A DNA stretch of 32,923 nt from Cyanobacteria bacterium M5B4 (lineage in GTDB: Bacteria > Cyanobacteriota > Cyanobacteriia > Pseudanabaenales > Pseudanabaenaceae). The position numbers and the translations under genes are program-made. Numbering within the stretch: position 1 is the stretch's first letter; each line of letters starts with the position of its first letter. Under the pieces are notes generated by a model, which did no database searches, had not been told where the DNA came from, and was given only the letters and a program-made list of their open reading frames with translations. Shown one piece after another: positions 1 to 8,534 of the stretch. The DNA is taken from contig PHFO01000012.1 in NCBI GenBank assembly GCA_002861535.1, positions 1-32,923 of the forward strand. Direction: 5' to 3'.

Positions 1-228
1 TTCAGCCGATGCTTGTCGGGCTTGAGAGTTTAACTTCTTTGCCCACGGGAACTCAGGATTGTCTGCCAAAACCTTGCAGTATTTGTACAAGTCGTTGCGA
101 GTTGTCCCTTTGTTGTCCATCCAGTACCGAAGACAAGAATTACGGATAAAAGTAGCCGTCCGCATTGCCTCATCCAAGGCTCGGAACTGCCTTTCTTTCC
201 CGTTTAATTTGTCTTCTAGGACAAGCAT
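1..228 (-). CDS. tnpB: TnpB-type (IS200/IS605 OrfB) protein, 5' part only
   Basis: The 76 visible residues begin MLVLEDKLNGKERQFRALDE, followed by FIRNSCLRYWMDN and LNSQARQASAE. This is the usual opening of the cyanobacterial IS605 OrfB/TnpB proteins, which are RNA-guided nucleases associated with transposition. The rest, including the RuvC-like catalytic residues and zinc ribbon, lies beyond the left edge, so I cannot say whether the gene is intact. The ATG at 226-228 is preceded on its own strand by hairpins typical of an element end. No TnpA (Y1 transposase) gene is visible on this side. Confidence 0.85.
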   Translation of the reverse strand, partial: MLVLEDKLNGKERQFRALDEAMRTATFIRNSCLRYWMDNKGTTRNDLYKYCKVLADNPEFPWAKKLNSQARQASAE

Positions 229-267
229 CTTAGGCTGGCATTACTGGTATAACTACAGTATCGCAAA

Positions 268-321
268 TTGCGACTAAAGTCGCAAGAGCAGGCTTTTCAT
301 CCCCGGTCTAAAGACACGGGG
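268..321 (-). mobile_element. Hairpin end of the IS200/IS605-type element
   Basis: Two palindromes lie just upstream of the tnpB start. TTGCGACTAAAGTCGCAA at 268-285 is a perfect 8-bp inverted repeat. CCCCGGTCTAAAGACACGGGG at 301-321 is an imperfect stem-loop. IS200/IS605 elements have subterminal hairpins instead of terminal inverted repeats, and cyanobacterial members often carry an AAGCCCC...GGGG hairpin like the second one. The exact cleavage point cannot be set from one copy. Confidence 0.6.
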
Positions 322-345
322 CTTTCAAGCCACTATATGGTAAGA

Positions 346-440
346 GACCCTCACCCTAGCCCTCTCCCCAAATGGGAGAGGGAACAAGAAAAAGTTGATA
401 TACTTCCCTTAGCCCCCTGAGCAGTTTGCCGAGCTTGTCG
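346..440. repeat. Palindromic MITE-like repeat, decayed copy A
   Basis: It shares CCCTCACCCTAGCCCTCTCCC, a hairpin CCCTCTCCC...GGGAGAGGG at 360-382, and the segment GAAAAAGTTGATATACTTCC with the copy at 14005-14121. The CAGGACTTACG termini are not recognisable here, so this is a fragment or an old copy. Confidence 0.6.
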
Positions 441-572
441 CACTCAGTTTAGATAGTTATAGTTATTACTCTAAAAAAGGATATAGCCCTTCTCCCACAA
501 CTGGGAACTCAGTTAAAAGAGGGTAGGAGACTCTGGATAAAAACTACTTGTCTGCACAATTCCTTGAGAATA

Positions 573-643
573 AGCGGGTGGCGGGAATCGAACCCGCAAC
601 AACAGTTTGGAAGACTGTGGTTTTACCACTAAACTACACCCGC
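573..643 (-). tRNA. tRNA-Gly(UCC)
   Basis: The minus strand reads as a complete cloverleaf. The acceptor stem is GCGGGTG/CACCCGC, the D arm contains GTTTAGTGGTAAAAC, the anticodon stem is ACAGT/ACTGT with loop CTTCCAA, and the T arm contains GGTTCGATTCC. The anticodon TCC occupies 609-611. The discriminator base is T and no CCA is encoded, as is common in cyanobacteria. It is divergent from fabG. Confidence 0.96.
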
Positions 644-653
644 AAGGCTTTTT

Positions 654-3116
<2,463 letters not shown>

Positions 3117-3228
3117 AGGGCAGATAAGTGGAGTCTAAGTCTTAAAGTCTAGCACTATCTGACCATCCCCTGGGGCGCAGAAAAATTTTTCACTCAATGT
3201 AAAAAAAGCCAACTTCTACTGTAAGATA

Positions 3229-3286
3229 AAAGTTAGTCTAAACCACTTTACCCTCTCCTCACATACACTCCAGGCGAGGGTTTTTT
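3229..3286 (+). ncRNA. Candidate small RNA with a CTCCTCACA element (Yfr1-like?)
   Basis: A terminator-like hairpin on the plus strand lies between two minus-strand genes, with no plus-strand gene to terminate. It is preceded by TAAGAT (3222-3227), a possible -10 box that would give an RNA of about 58 nt. The sequence CTCCTCACA at 3255-3263 matches nine bases of the ACTCCTCACAC core of the cyanobacterial small RNA Yfr1, whose length is similar. Against this, the core would sit in the terminator loop, the 5' hairpin is weak and the -35 is poor. Confidence 0.25.
3250..3286 (+). terminator. Orphan intrinsic terminator
   Basis: ACCCTC (3250-3255) can pair with GAGGGT (3276-3281) around a 20-nt loop, followed by a run of six T. 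The minus strand has no T-run at the other side, so it would act on plus-strand transcripts. Confidence 0.45.
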
Positions 3287-3361
3287 ACTGAATCTATTCC
3301 ACGCTGAGAGATTAGCACAGGTTTCAATTTTTGCATAGGGTCTAGAGCAAGAAAATTTTTG

Positions 3362-4042
3362 TCAGGTTCCAGATAGATTTGACAAGATTTGTTCCATGAA
3401 TTGGTTGATTTTTTGGAACCGATCGGGTTGTTCTTGCATCTGCTGGGGGGTCTGGATATATCTACCAGGAACTAGCTCATGACTGCAGTGGGCAATAATT
3501 GCCTCTACGCTCTCTGGTGTAGATTCGAGATGGAACTGCAACCCTAGCACCTTCCGGTTGTAAACAAAGGCTTGATTGGGGCAAGCCTCACTAGAGGCAA
3601 GGCGGGTAGCGCCAGGGGGGTTATCAAAGGTATCGCCGTGCCAATGAAAAACAGTCATAGTGGGGGGTAAGGACTGGAACAGGTCGCTGTTGATCAACTC
3701 GATCGGGAACCAGCCAATTTCCTTATGTTCTCCTTGATAGACCTTTGCGCCCAAGACATCAGCGATTAACTGCGCTCCCAGACAAACGCCAAGTACTATT
3801 TTGTTAGCTGTTATTGCTTGTTGGATCAGTCTTTTTTCTTCTTTCAACCAGGGATATTTATCTTCTTCATCGATGTTCATTGGTCCTCCCAGGATGATCA
3901 ACCAATCAAAGTCTTTTAGCTCAGGTAGAGGATCGTTTTGATAAAACTTTGTGTTAGATAGAGAATGATTGTGGTTTGTTATCCAGGTTTGAATGCTAGC
4001 TAGTCCTTCAAAGGGGACATGTTGGAGATAATGAATGTGCAT
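3362..4042 (-). CDS. Class I glutamine amidotransferase (GMP synthase-like)
   Basis: This is a 226-residue stand-alone GATase1 domain. The nucleophile elbow is GVCLGAQ with Cys87, and the other triad members are in QFHLEST (His171, Glu173). Upstream, LIILGGPMN carries the oxyanion strand. Free-standing proteins of this type hydrolyse glutamine or related gamma-glutamyl compounds, and the substrate cannot be told from sequence. It lies 95 bp downstream of a mobile repeat that separates it from cpeR, and it is probably not part of the cpe operon. Confidence 0.85.
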   Translation of the reverse strand: MHIHYLQHVPFEGLASIQTWITNHNHSLSNTKFYQNDPLPELKDFDWLIILGGPMNIDEEDKYPWLKEEKRLIQQAITANKIVLGVCLGAQLIADVLGAKVYQGEHKEIGWFPIELINSDLFQSLPPTMTVFHWHGDTFDNPPGATRLASSEACPNQAFVYNRKVLGLQFHLESTPESVEAIIAHCSHELVPGRYIQTPQQMQEQPDRFQKINQFMEQILSNLSGT

Positions 4043-4137
4043 TTCCTGTATAGCGTGAAGATCATGGCAGGCATGTTATCACAATTAAGATTTTATATCT
4101 ATCACTGTTATCTATTTCTCTGCTTGTTGAGATAAAA

Positions 4138-4230
4138 CAGGACTTACGTTGCTTTTTCTGAAACCCTCTTCCAAAAAGGGAGAGGGAACTTCCCTTCTCC
4201 CCGCTGTGGGAGAAGGGATGTGTCAAGTCC
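4138..4230. repeat. Palindromic MITE-like repeat, copy B
   Basis: The left end CAGGACTTACG is at 4138-4148, followed by TTGCTTTTTCTGAAACCCTC and a hairpin around CCAAAAAGGGAGAGGG. The right end is degenerate (GTGTCAAGTCC). No flanking duplication survives. The stop codon of cpeR (4223-4225) lies inside the right end, so this insertion has probably reshaped the cpeR C-terminus. Confidence 0.8.
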
Positions 4231-4555
4231 CCCGATCGAATCTGGTGTGAAAACTGCCGTATTTGATCCAATATTGTTTGAGACTATGCCCGGGGGTGTG
4301 CAGACTCGATCGGACGCGGTAGAGAATGACTTGCCGGTGGTCGCCCATCCAGATTTTATCGATCGGCTCCACACTAATCACTGTCCCTCCCAAAACTTTA
4401 ATGCACTCCGAAAAACGATCGATCGTGCTGTAGTCAACTGTCTCAAAGACAAAAAAGTTGCCTTGGCAAATTAGATGACGGCTACGAATCCAATTCTGTA
4501 ACTTCTTCTGGGCGATCGGGGGCAGCATAATTGTCTCAGGGGCTTGGCAAGGCAT
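4223..4555 (-). CDS. cpeR: CpeR, activator of phycoerythrin operon expression
   Basis: This small soluble protein (110 residues from the start used here) has the core WIRSRHLICQGNFFVFETVD, then LGGTVISVEP and GDHRQVILYRV. I recognise it as CpeR from this core and from its position after cpeT in the order cpeCDESTR. In Fremyella diplosiphon, CpeR is required for expression of cpeBA, so it relays the light signal from this operon to the phycoerythrin subunit genes. I chose the ATG at 4553-4555 because AGGA lies 5 nt upstream. It overlaps the cpeT stop by 20 bp. A start at 4525, after cpeT, would give MLPPIAQKK and matches the usual CpeR N-terminus better. The last residues, up to FDRGT, run into a mobile repeat. 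Confidence 0.82.
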   Translation of the reverse strand: MPCQAPETIMLPPIAQKKLQNWIRSRHLICQGNFFVFETVDYSTIDRFSECIKVLGGTVISVEPIDKIWMGDHRQVILYRVRSSLHTPGHSLKQYWIKYGSFHTRFDRGT

Positions 4556-5105
4556 AACTTTCCTGCTTGACAAATTTTAGTGCCCCATGTTCGGAGCCCC
4601 AGACCTGGCGCAATGTTTCTACATCCATGCCCCGATCCCAACTGGTAAAGGTAGTCTCCGTTAATTCCACTTCACTGATCAAATAGGTGGTCTTACCATT
4701 TTTTTCGATCAGGCATTGATTCCCTTCCACAGCCCCTAAAAAACGATCGTGATGCCAAGTAAAAATCATGGAGCAGTGCCACCGCCGCTCTATATCTTGG
4801 GGCGTAATCGTCCTTAAAATGCTGAGTTCCCTGGCTGCCCCCGCAAACCGGATACTATCTTTGAGGGCAAAGTTTTCCACATAGACGTGATCGCCCCGAT
4901 CGATAAAACGATGTACCCCCTGGCGGTAAGGAGTCCAGAGGTCGTGGTCGTACACCTGTTCCGAATAGAAACCCATATCCCCAAAAAATGACCAGGGTAA
5001 AGGGCGAAAAAAGACGCGAATATGGGCAAAATCCCGCGGATAATCCTGGGACTGACGTTTATTGCTAAAATCTCCCGCAATCCATTGGGCTAATTTTTCT
5101 CTCAT
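4536..5105 (-). CDS. cpeT: CpeT/CpcT-family bilin lyase
   Basis: This 189-residue protein has the full length and motifs of the CpcT/CpeT family: REKLAQWIAGDFSNKRQS at the start, then HIRVFFRPLPW, FYSEQVYDHDLWTPYRQGVH and VEGNQCLIEKNGKTTYL. Family members attach phycobilins to a beta-subunit cysteine in the 153/165 region. Fremyella CpeT acts on Cys165 of beta-phycoerythrin. Being fifth in a cpeCDESTR-ordered operon favours CpeT over CpcT. The start is 5 bp after the cpeS stop and its 3' end overlaps the likely cpeR start. Confidence 0.9.
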   Translation of the reverse strand: MREKLAQWIAGDFSNKRQSQDYPRDFAHIRVFFRPLPWSFFGDMGFYSEQVYDHDLWTPYRQGVHRFIDRGDHVYVENFALKDSIRFAGAARELSILRTITPQDIERRWHCSMIFTWHHDRFLGAVEGNQCLIEKNGKTTYLISEVELTETTFTSWDRGMDVETLRQVWGSEHGALKFVKQESYALPSP

Positions 5106-5110
5106 GGCTC

Positions 5111-5638
5111 CTAATTTTGCCGAATTTCTGATGAAAAGGAAGCAGTTACGACCCCACTGCCGCCGCTGGTCTTAATTAGAGAAACCCGACAGCGCACGTT
5201 GTCATTGATAAACCAGATTTTTTCCTCCGCGGCAGCCCGATCGTAGGTGGTTGTCAACACAAAGGTATTATCTTCCGTGAAGTAATATTCCCCCACGGCG
5301 GGAATGGTTTCAGCGTAGCCCTGATCCCGCAGGAGCTTGCCCTGATACTGCCCCGTCGGAATTGGCACTAAGATCGTCTGCCCTTGGGAAATTTCCCCAT
5401 CCCAGTCTGATTCTCCATTCCAAGTCATCTGAAAAGGCGATACCACCCGATCGGGGTTGCAGTCATAGATTTTACACAGGTCAATGACCCGCTCGTCTGT
5501 GGGACTGATGTTGCTGACCACGATCGTGGAAGTTACCGCCTCAAAATGGGCAAAAGCCAGATGGTGGACACTGCGCTGGGAACGCCAGCCCCCGATCGTG
5601 CGGTCAACGAAATCCCCTATGTCCCATCTGGCTACCAT
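5111..5638 (-). CDS. cpeS: CpeS/CpcS-family phycobiliprotein lyase
   Basis: The 175 residues contain GGWRSQRSVHHLAFAHFEAV, the usual opening motif of the family. TSTIVVSNI follows, and the last third is a lipocalin-like beta barrel (EEKIWFINDNVRCRVSLI). CpeS-type lyases bind phycoerythrobilin and attach it to the Cys82-equivalent position of phycoerythrin. The gene starts 3 bp after the cpeE stop and ends 5 bp before cpeT, so it is translated from the linker mRNA. Assignment to CpeS instead of CpcS rests on gene order. Confidence 0.9.
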   Translation of the reverse strand: MVARWDIGDFVDRTIGGWRSQRSVHHLAFAHFEAVTSTIVVSNISPTDERVIDLCKIYDCNPDRVVSPFQMTWNGESDWDGEISQGQTILVPIPTGQYQGKLLRDQGYAETIPAVGEYYFTEDNTFVLTTTYDRAAAEEKIWFINDNVRCRVSLIKTSGGSGVVTASFSSEIRQN

Positions 5639-5641
5639 AAC

Positions 5642-6400
5642 CTAAGCGGCTTCCCTAATGGAGATAATCTTGCCCCCAGACTTCTGGATATTTTGCAGAG
5701 TCCGAGAAAGCTGACTGTAGCCGACCTCGGTGGTGATGATGCCCCTACTAATGCGGGGATTAGCCCCCGATTTCGTCGCCGTGATTCTAAAACGCTTGCC
5801 GTTGCTGCTGTAGGAGCCAGAACCCTGCAAAGGCGGGACAATCTTAGTGGGCAAATTACTGCCCAAATCAGAGATGAGCTTTGCCCCCCTGCCCACGGTA
5901 TCAGCCGCAAAGCCCCGCACCAAGGCAAAGGTACGATTAAAGCTGACATTTTTGGCTCCTACTTGGCTGCGATTTCCCACCACGTAGGGGACAGTATGCT
6001 CGCCAAAATTTGCCTGGTACTCGGCACTGTCAATATAAGAATTGATTTCCGCCTCGTAACCCAACTGGTTGTAGCGCAACACATGGTCAGAAATTTCCCG
6101 CTGATCCTGAGGGGCACGACCCAGAAAATGCTTAAAATTTAGCTCAATAAATCGATAGGGGTTAGAAGTTTCAAAAAACAACTGACGATAGAGGTCAGAC
6201 AAACCTACCGCCCGCACAAAGCCCCGCACTGTGATGTCTCCATTGCGCAGCATAGACTCAGCGCTGGTAAGACGCTGACTTTCTAAGACATGGGCATTGC
6301 TCAAAACTTGGCGGTAAACTGCGCGGATCACAATTTGTAAATCCTCTTCCGTGGCATTTTTGTAGAGTGCAATAGGCTCTGATTCAATCCAAAGGGTCAT
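5642..6400 (-). CDS. cpeE: Phycoerythrin-associated rod linker CpeE
   Basis: This 252-residue rod linker has a phycobilisome linker domain (about 15-145; IRAVYRQVLSNAHVLESQRL, ELNFKHFLGRAPQDQREI, INSYIDSAEYQANFGEHTVP). A C-terminal CpcD-like domain (about 203-252) runs from KRFRITATKSG to IQKSGGKIISIREAA. Linkers of this kind sit inside a biliprotein hexamer and join it to the next disc. It is the third linker after cpeC and cpeD, 25 bp downstream of cpeD and 3 bp upstream of cpeS. The order gives the name CpeE, and the sequence alone would only say rod linker. Confidence 0.88.
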   Translation of the reverse strand: MTLWIESEPIALYKNATEEDLQIVIRAVYRQVLSNAHVLESQRLTSAESMLRNGDITVRGFVRAVGLSDLYRQLFFETSNPYRFIELNFKHFLGRAPQDQREISDHVLRYNQLGYEAEINSYIDSAEYQANFGEHTVPYVVGNRSQVGAKNVSFNRTFALVRGFAADTVGRGAKLISDLGSNLPTKIVPPLQGSGSYSSNGKRFRITATKSGANPRISRGIITTEVGYSQLSRTLQNIQKSGGKIISIREAA

Positions 6401-6425
6401 AGTTAAACTCCCAGATAAAAATCTA

Positions 6426-7178
6426 CTAAATAATTTCTCTAATGCTGACGATCCTGCCCCCCGATCGTTGAATGCGCTGGATTTGGGGAGTCATCTTAGA
6501 AGCCGAAACCAGGTACTCGGTGGTGCTGACGCGGCGGCGGCTATCGAACTTAAAGCCCGTTGCTACAATTTTGAACCGCTTCTCGGTGCCAGAGCCAATT
6601 ACCGTAGCCTTTGCGGGCTTGATCTTGTTGGCACTGTTGGTAGCAATGTTGTAAACCAACTGGGAAGCAGTCACTGCGCTATCAATTTGGGCAGCACCCC
6701 GATCGAGGGCAAACATGCGGTTGTAGCCTACCTGCTTGTAATTCGCCTCTGTAGAAGTACCCCGATCGAAGGGGACAGTGTTTTCGCCGAAGGCATTTTG
6801 ATATTCTTCACTGTCGATGTAAGAGTCAATTTCCGCATCGTAACCTTCCGCCACACAGCGCACGATATGCTCCGAAACTTCCCGCTGATCCTGGGGGGCA
6901 CGACCCAATAGATGCCGGAAGTTCAGCTCCACAAAGCGGTAAGGGGCACAACTTTCAAAGTAGCGGCTCTTGTAAAAATCAGACTTTGCCACCAAGCGCA
7001 CAAATTCCTTCACCGAAATCGATCGGTTGCACAACTGGGACTCCGCCGTCAATAAACGCTCACTTTCCATAATGTGGGGATTGCCCAAAACATGTTTGTA
7101 AACACCACGAATAATCGTCTGTAAATCCTCGATCGTGCTATTAGGAAGCAACTCCAACCGCGTTAATAAAGTAGCCAT
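6426..7178 (-). CDS. cpeD: Phycoerythrin-associated rod linker CpeD
   Basis: This 250-residue rod linker starts MATLLTRLELLPNSTIEDLQ. The linker domain covers about 15-140 (ELNFRHLLGRAPQDQREVSE, IDSYIDSEEYQNAFGENTVP) and the CpcD-like domain about 198-250 (KRFKIVATGFK to IQRSGGRIVSIREII). I start it at the ATG at 7178, since AGAGGA stands 6 nt upstream. An in-frame ATG at 7208 would add ten residues unlike the family. It follows cpeC by 64 bp, which includes a terminator-like hairpin, so its expression is probably below that of cpeC. Confidence 0.9.
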   Translation of the reverse strand: MATLLTRLELLPNSTIEDLQTIIRGVYKHVLGNPHIMESERLLTAESQLCNRSISVKEFVRLVAKSDFYKSRYFESCAPYRFVELNFRHLLGRAPQDQREVSEHIVRCVAEGYDAEIDSYIDSEEYQNAFGENTVPFDRGTSTEANYKQVGYNRMFALDRGAAQIDSAVTASQLVYNIATNSANKIKPAKATVIGSGTEKRFKIVATGFKFDSRRRVSTTEYLVSASKMTPQIQRIQRSGGRIVSIREII

Positions 7179-7216
7179 AAAAAATCCTCTTAATAAAAAA
7201 TAATTCATAAAAAATT

Positions 7217-7237
7217 AAAAAGGGGGACTTTCCCCCC
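7217..7237 (-). terminator. Intrinsic terminator/attenuator between cpeC and cpeD
   Basis: On the minus strand, GGGGG-AAAGT-CCCCC is followed directly by TTTTT, then TTTTTT after AA. It begins 5-6 nt after the cpeC stop and lies 38 nt before the cpeD start. It should terminate part of the transcription, giving abundant cpeC mRNA and less full-length mRNA. Differential linker transcripts of this kind are known for cpeCDE in Fremyella/Calothrix. Confidence 0.75.
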
Positions 7238-7242
7238 ACCAC

Positions 7243-8094
7243 CTACACAGGGGTAATACTGGCAATAACGCCGCCCTGTTGATGAATGCGTTGATACTCC
7301 TGGGAGAGTTTTTCGTAGGGCACTAAAAAGACCTGATTGCTCCGCCGGAACTTAGAGATATTGTTCACCACCTTAGCGCGGTAGCCCGTCACTTCAATGC
7401 GATAGACCTTACCGCCAGAGCTAGCATCGACACCATGACGGGAACGAGCCGCCAAAGCAGGAGTACGGAAGGTCAAGCCTGGTACGACTACAGCGGTAGG
7501 GGTTTGTTGAATCACTAAAGAATTGAGCTTGGGACTCTTGCCTGCCAAGTCTCCTTTGAGGCTACTGCTAGAAGCACCCCGCACCAACTGGAAGAAGTGG
7601 GTAAACTGCACCATGGTCTGACAGGCTTCCGACTTGTAACCCCGCAGATAGGGCACCACATATTCCCCAAAAACGGTTTGGTATTCGTCGCTGTCAATAT
7701 AGGTGTCAATGTCTGCCTCAAAACCCTGGTTATCTAACACATCACTGTGCATCCGCATCTCTTCTAGGTCGCGGGGAGCACGCCCCAAAAGATGACGGAA
7801 GTTTAACTCGATCGCGCGGTAACGGGGCACGTTAGTAAAGAAACGGGAGCGATAGAGGTCAGACTTAGCTACCGCCCGCACAAATTCCCGCACGCTCAGT
7901 TCATTGCGCTTAAATTGGGATTCCGGTACGGCTAGGCGCTCACTTTCCATGACGTAGGCATTGCCCAACACCTGACGATAGATAGCGCGAATCATGGTTT
8001 CGGCTTCTTCCCCCGATCGTCCAGGCACCCACTCCAGCGGCGGGGTTTCGTCAAAAAGGCTTACTCCCAAACGGGAAGCTGGTCCAAAAGGCAT
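7243..8094 (-). CDS. cpeC: Phycoerythrin-associated rod linker CpeC
   Basis: This is a 283-residue rod linker. The N-terminus MPFGPASRLGVSLFDETPPL followed by EWVPGRS is the form I associate with CpeC, not with the CpcC linkers, which begin AITTAASRLG. The linker domain spans about 28-155 (RAIYRQVLGNAYVMESERL, NFRHLLGRAPRDLEEM, IDTYIDSDEYQTVFGEY) and the CpcD-like domain about 228-283, ending HQQGGVIASITPV. It is the first gene of the operon. AAGGAG lies 5 nt before the ATG at 8094; an upstream in-frame ATG at 8118 would contain this ribosome site and is rejected. The product links a phycoerythrin hexamer to the rod. Confidence 0.92.
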   Translation of the reverse strand: MPFGPASRLGVSLFDETPPLEWVPGRSGEEAETMIRAIYRQVLGNAYVMESERLAVPESQFKRNELSVREFVRAVAKSDLYRSRFFTNVPRYRAIELNFRHLLGRAPRDLEEMRMHSDVLDNQGFEADIDTYIDSDEYQTVFGEYVVPYLRGYKSEACQTMVQFTHFFQLVRGASSSSLKGDLAGKSPKLNSLVIQQTPTAVVVPGLTFRTPALAARSRHGVDASSGGKVYRIEVTGYRAKVVNNISKFRRSNQVFLVPYEKLSQEYQRIHQQGGVIASITPV

Positions 8095-8159
8095 TTTTAT
8101 CTCCTTAGGGTGTATCAAAGTTTTTTTGAAAAAACAATAGAACGTAAGACCATCGCTGG

Positions 8160-8188
8160 TTTATACGCTTTGTTATGATCAATATTCA
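8160..8188 (-). promoter_or_regulatory. Possible cpeC promoter (-10 TATAAA, weak -35)
   Basis: On the minus strand TATAAA (8160-8165) is followed by a leader of about 60 nt to cpeC. The hexamer 17 bp upstream (TGAATA, 8183-8188) is a poor -35, as expected for a promoter needing an activator. The direct repeats at 8204-8268 would then start about 40 bp upstream of the -10 box. Confidence 0.35.
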
Positions 8189-8203
8189 TATAGTTAGGTG
8201 CCC

Positions 8204-8268
8204 CCGATCGTTAAGATTTGCAAACTTTGTCGGTAATCCGCCACAGCCGATCGTTAAGATTTGCAAAG
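8204..8268 (-). promoter_or_regulatory. Twin direct repeat upstream of cpeC, CcaR G-box-like
   Basis: An identical 21-bp sequence occurs at 8204-8224 and 8247-8267, start to start 43 bp, about four helical turns. On the operon's strand each unit reads TTTGCAAATCTTAACGATCG, with CTTT at the start in the distal copy. Each unit looks like two half sites, CTTTGCAAAT and CTTAACGATC. They resemble the tandem CTTTNCNATTT half sites of the G-box bound by the green-light regulator CcaR (recalled from the literature, with a 10- instead of 11-bp period). Confidence 0.6.
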
Positions 8269-8482
8269 TTGGACATCAGCCCTAGTTTCTACCTATTCAT
8301 TAAATTATCCACCTATTCAAGGAAAACGCTCTAAATTATCATCTAATTTACTGATATTCCTGCTATTGATTAAATCCTAATGTGAAATTCCTCTGCTGTT
8401 TTGGGAAAGGTCTGGGTGAAATTTCCAGTTTTAATTGCGCGGTCATTTGTTTATTTTTAGGCAAACCTTAACTTTTTACCCC

Positions 8483-8511
8483 TTGATCTTATTTCTTTAA
8501 TCTAACATACT
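8483..8511 (+). promoter_or_regulatory. Possible promoter of the hybrid histidine kinase
   Basis: TTGATC (8483-8488) and CATACT (8506-8511) are separated by 17 bp, ending 23 nt before the ATG at 8535. No strong ribosome site precedes that ATG; AAGGAA is about 15 nt upstream. Confidence 0.4.
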
Positions 8512-8534
8512 AAAAGGAATCATTCATTAAGCCA

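Larger units (their letters stand above)
229..572. other. Gene-free stretch between tnpB and tRNA-Gly
   Basis: This stretch holds the hairpin end of the tnpB element (to about 330) and a decayed copy of the palindromic repeat (about 346-440). The rest is AT-rich sequence containing another short CCCTTCTCCCAC...GGGA motif near 486-508. No open reading frame in it looks coding. No clear terminator is visible for the tRNA, which is transcribed leftwards into this region. Confidence 0.6.
8095..8534. other. Divergent intergenic region between cpeC and the hybrid kinase
   Basis: This gene-free stretch holds, from left to right, the cpeC ribosome site and leader, a possible cpeC -10 box, the two direct repeats, about 200 bp of AT-rich sequence (8280-8480) in which I recognise nothing, and a promoter for the kinase gene at 8483-8511. 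Confidence 0.6.

Noticed and set aside
360-382. Hairpins CCCTCTCCC...GGGAGAGGG as Rho-independent terminators
   Set aside because: They have no T-run and recur as the interior of a repeat family.
5546-6142. 198-codon plus-strand frame across cpeS/cpeE
   Set aside because: It is antisense to well-conserved linker and lyase genes.
7243-8118. Naming the linkers cpcC/cpcH/cpcI
   Set aside because: The N-terminus of the first linker, the following lyase order and the CpeR-like gene fit cpeCDESTR better.
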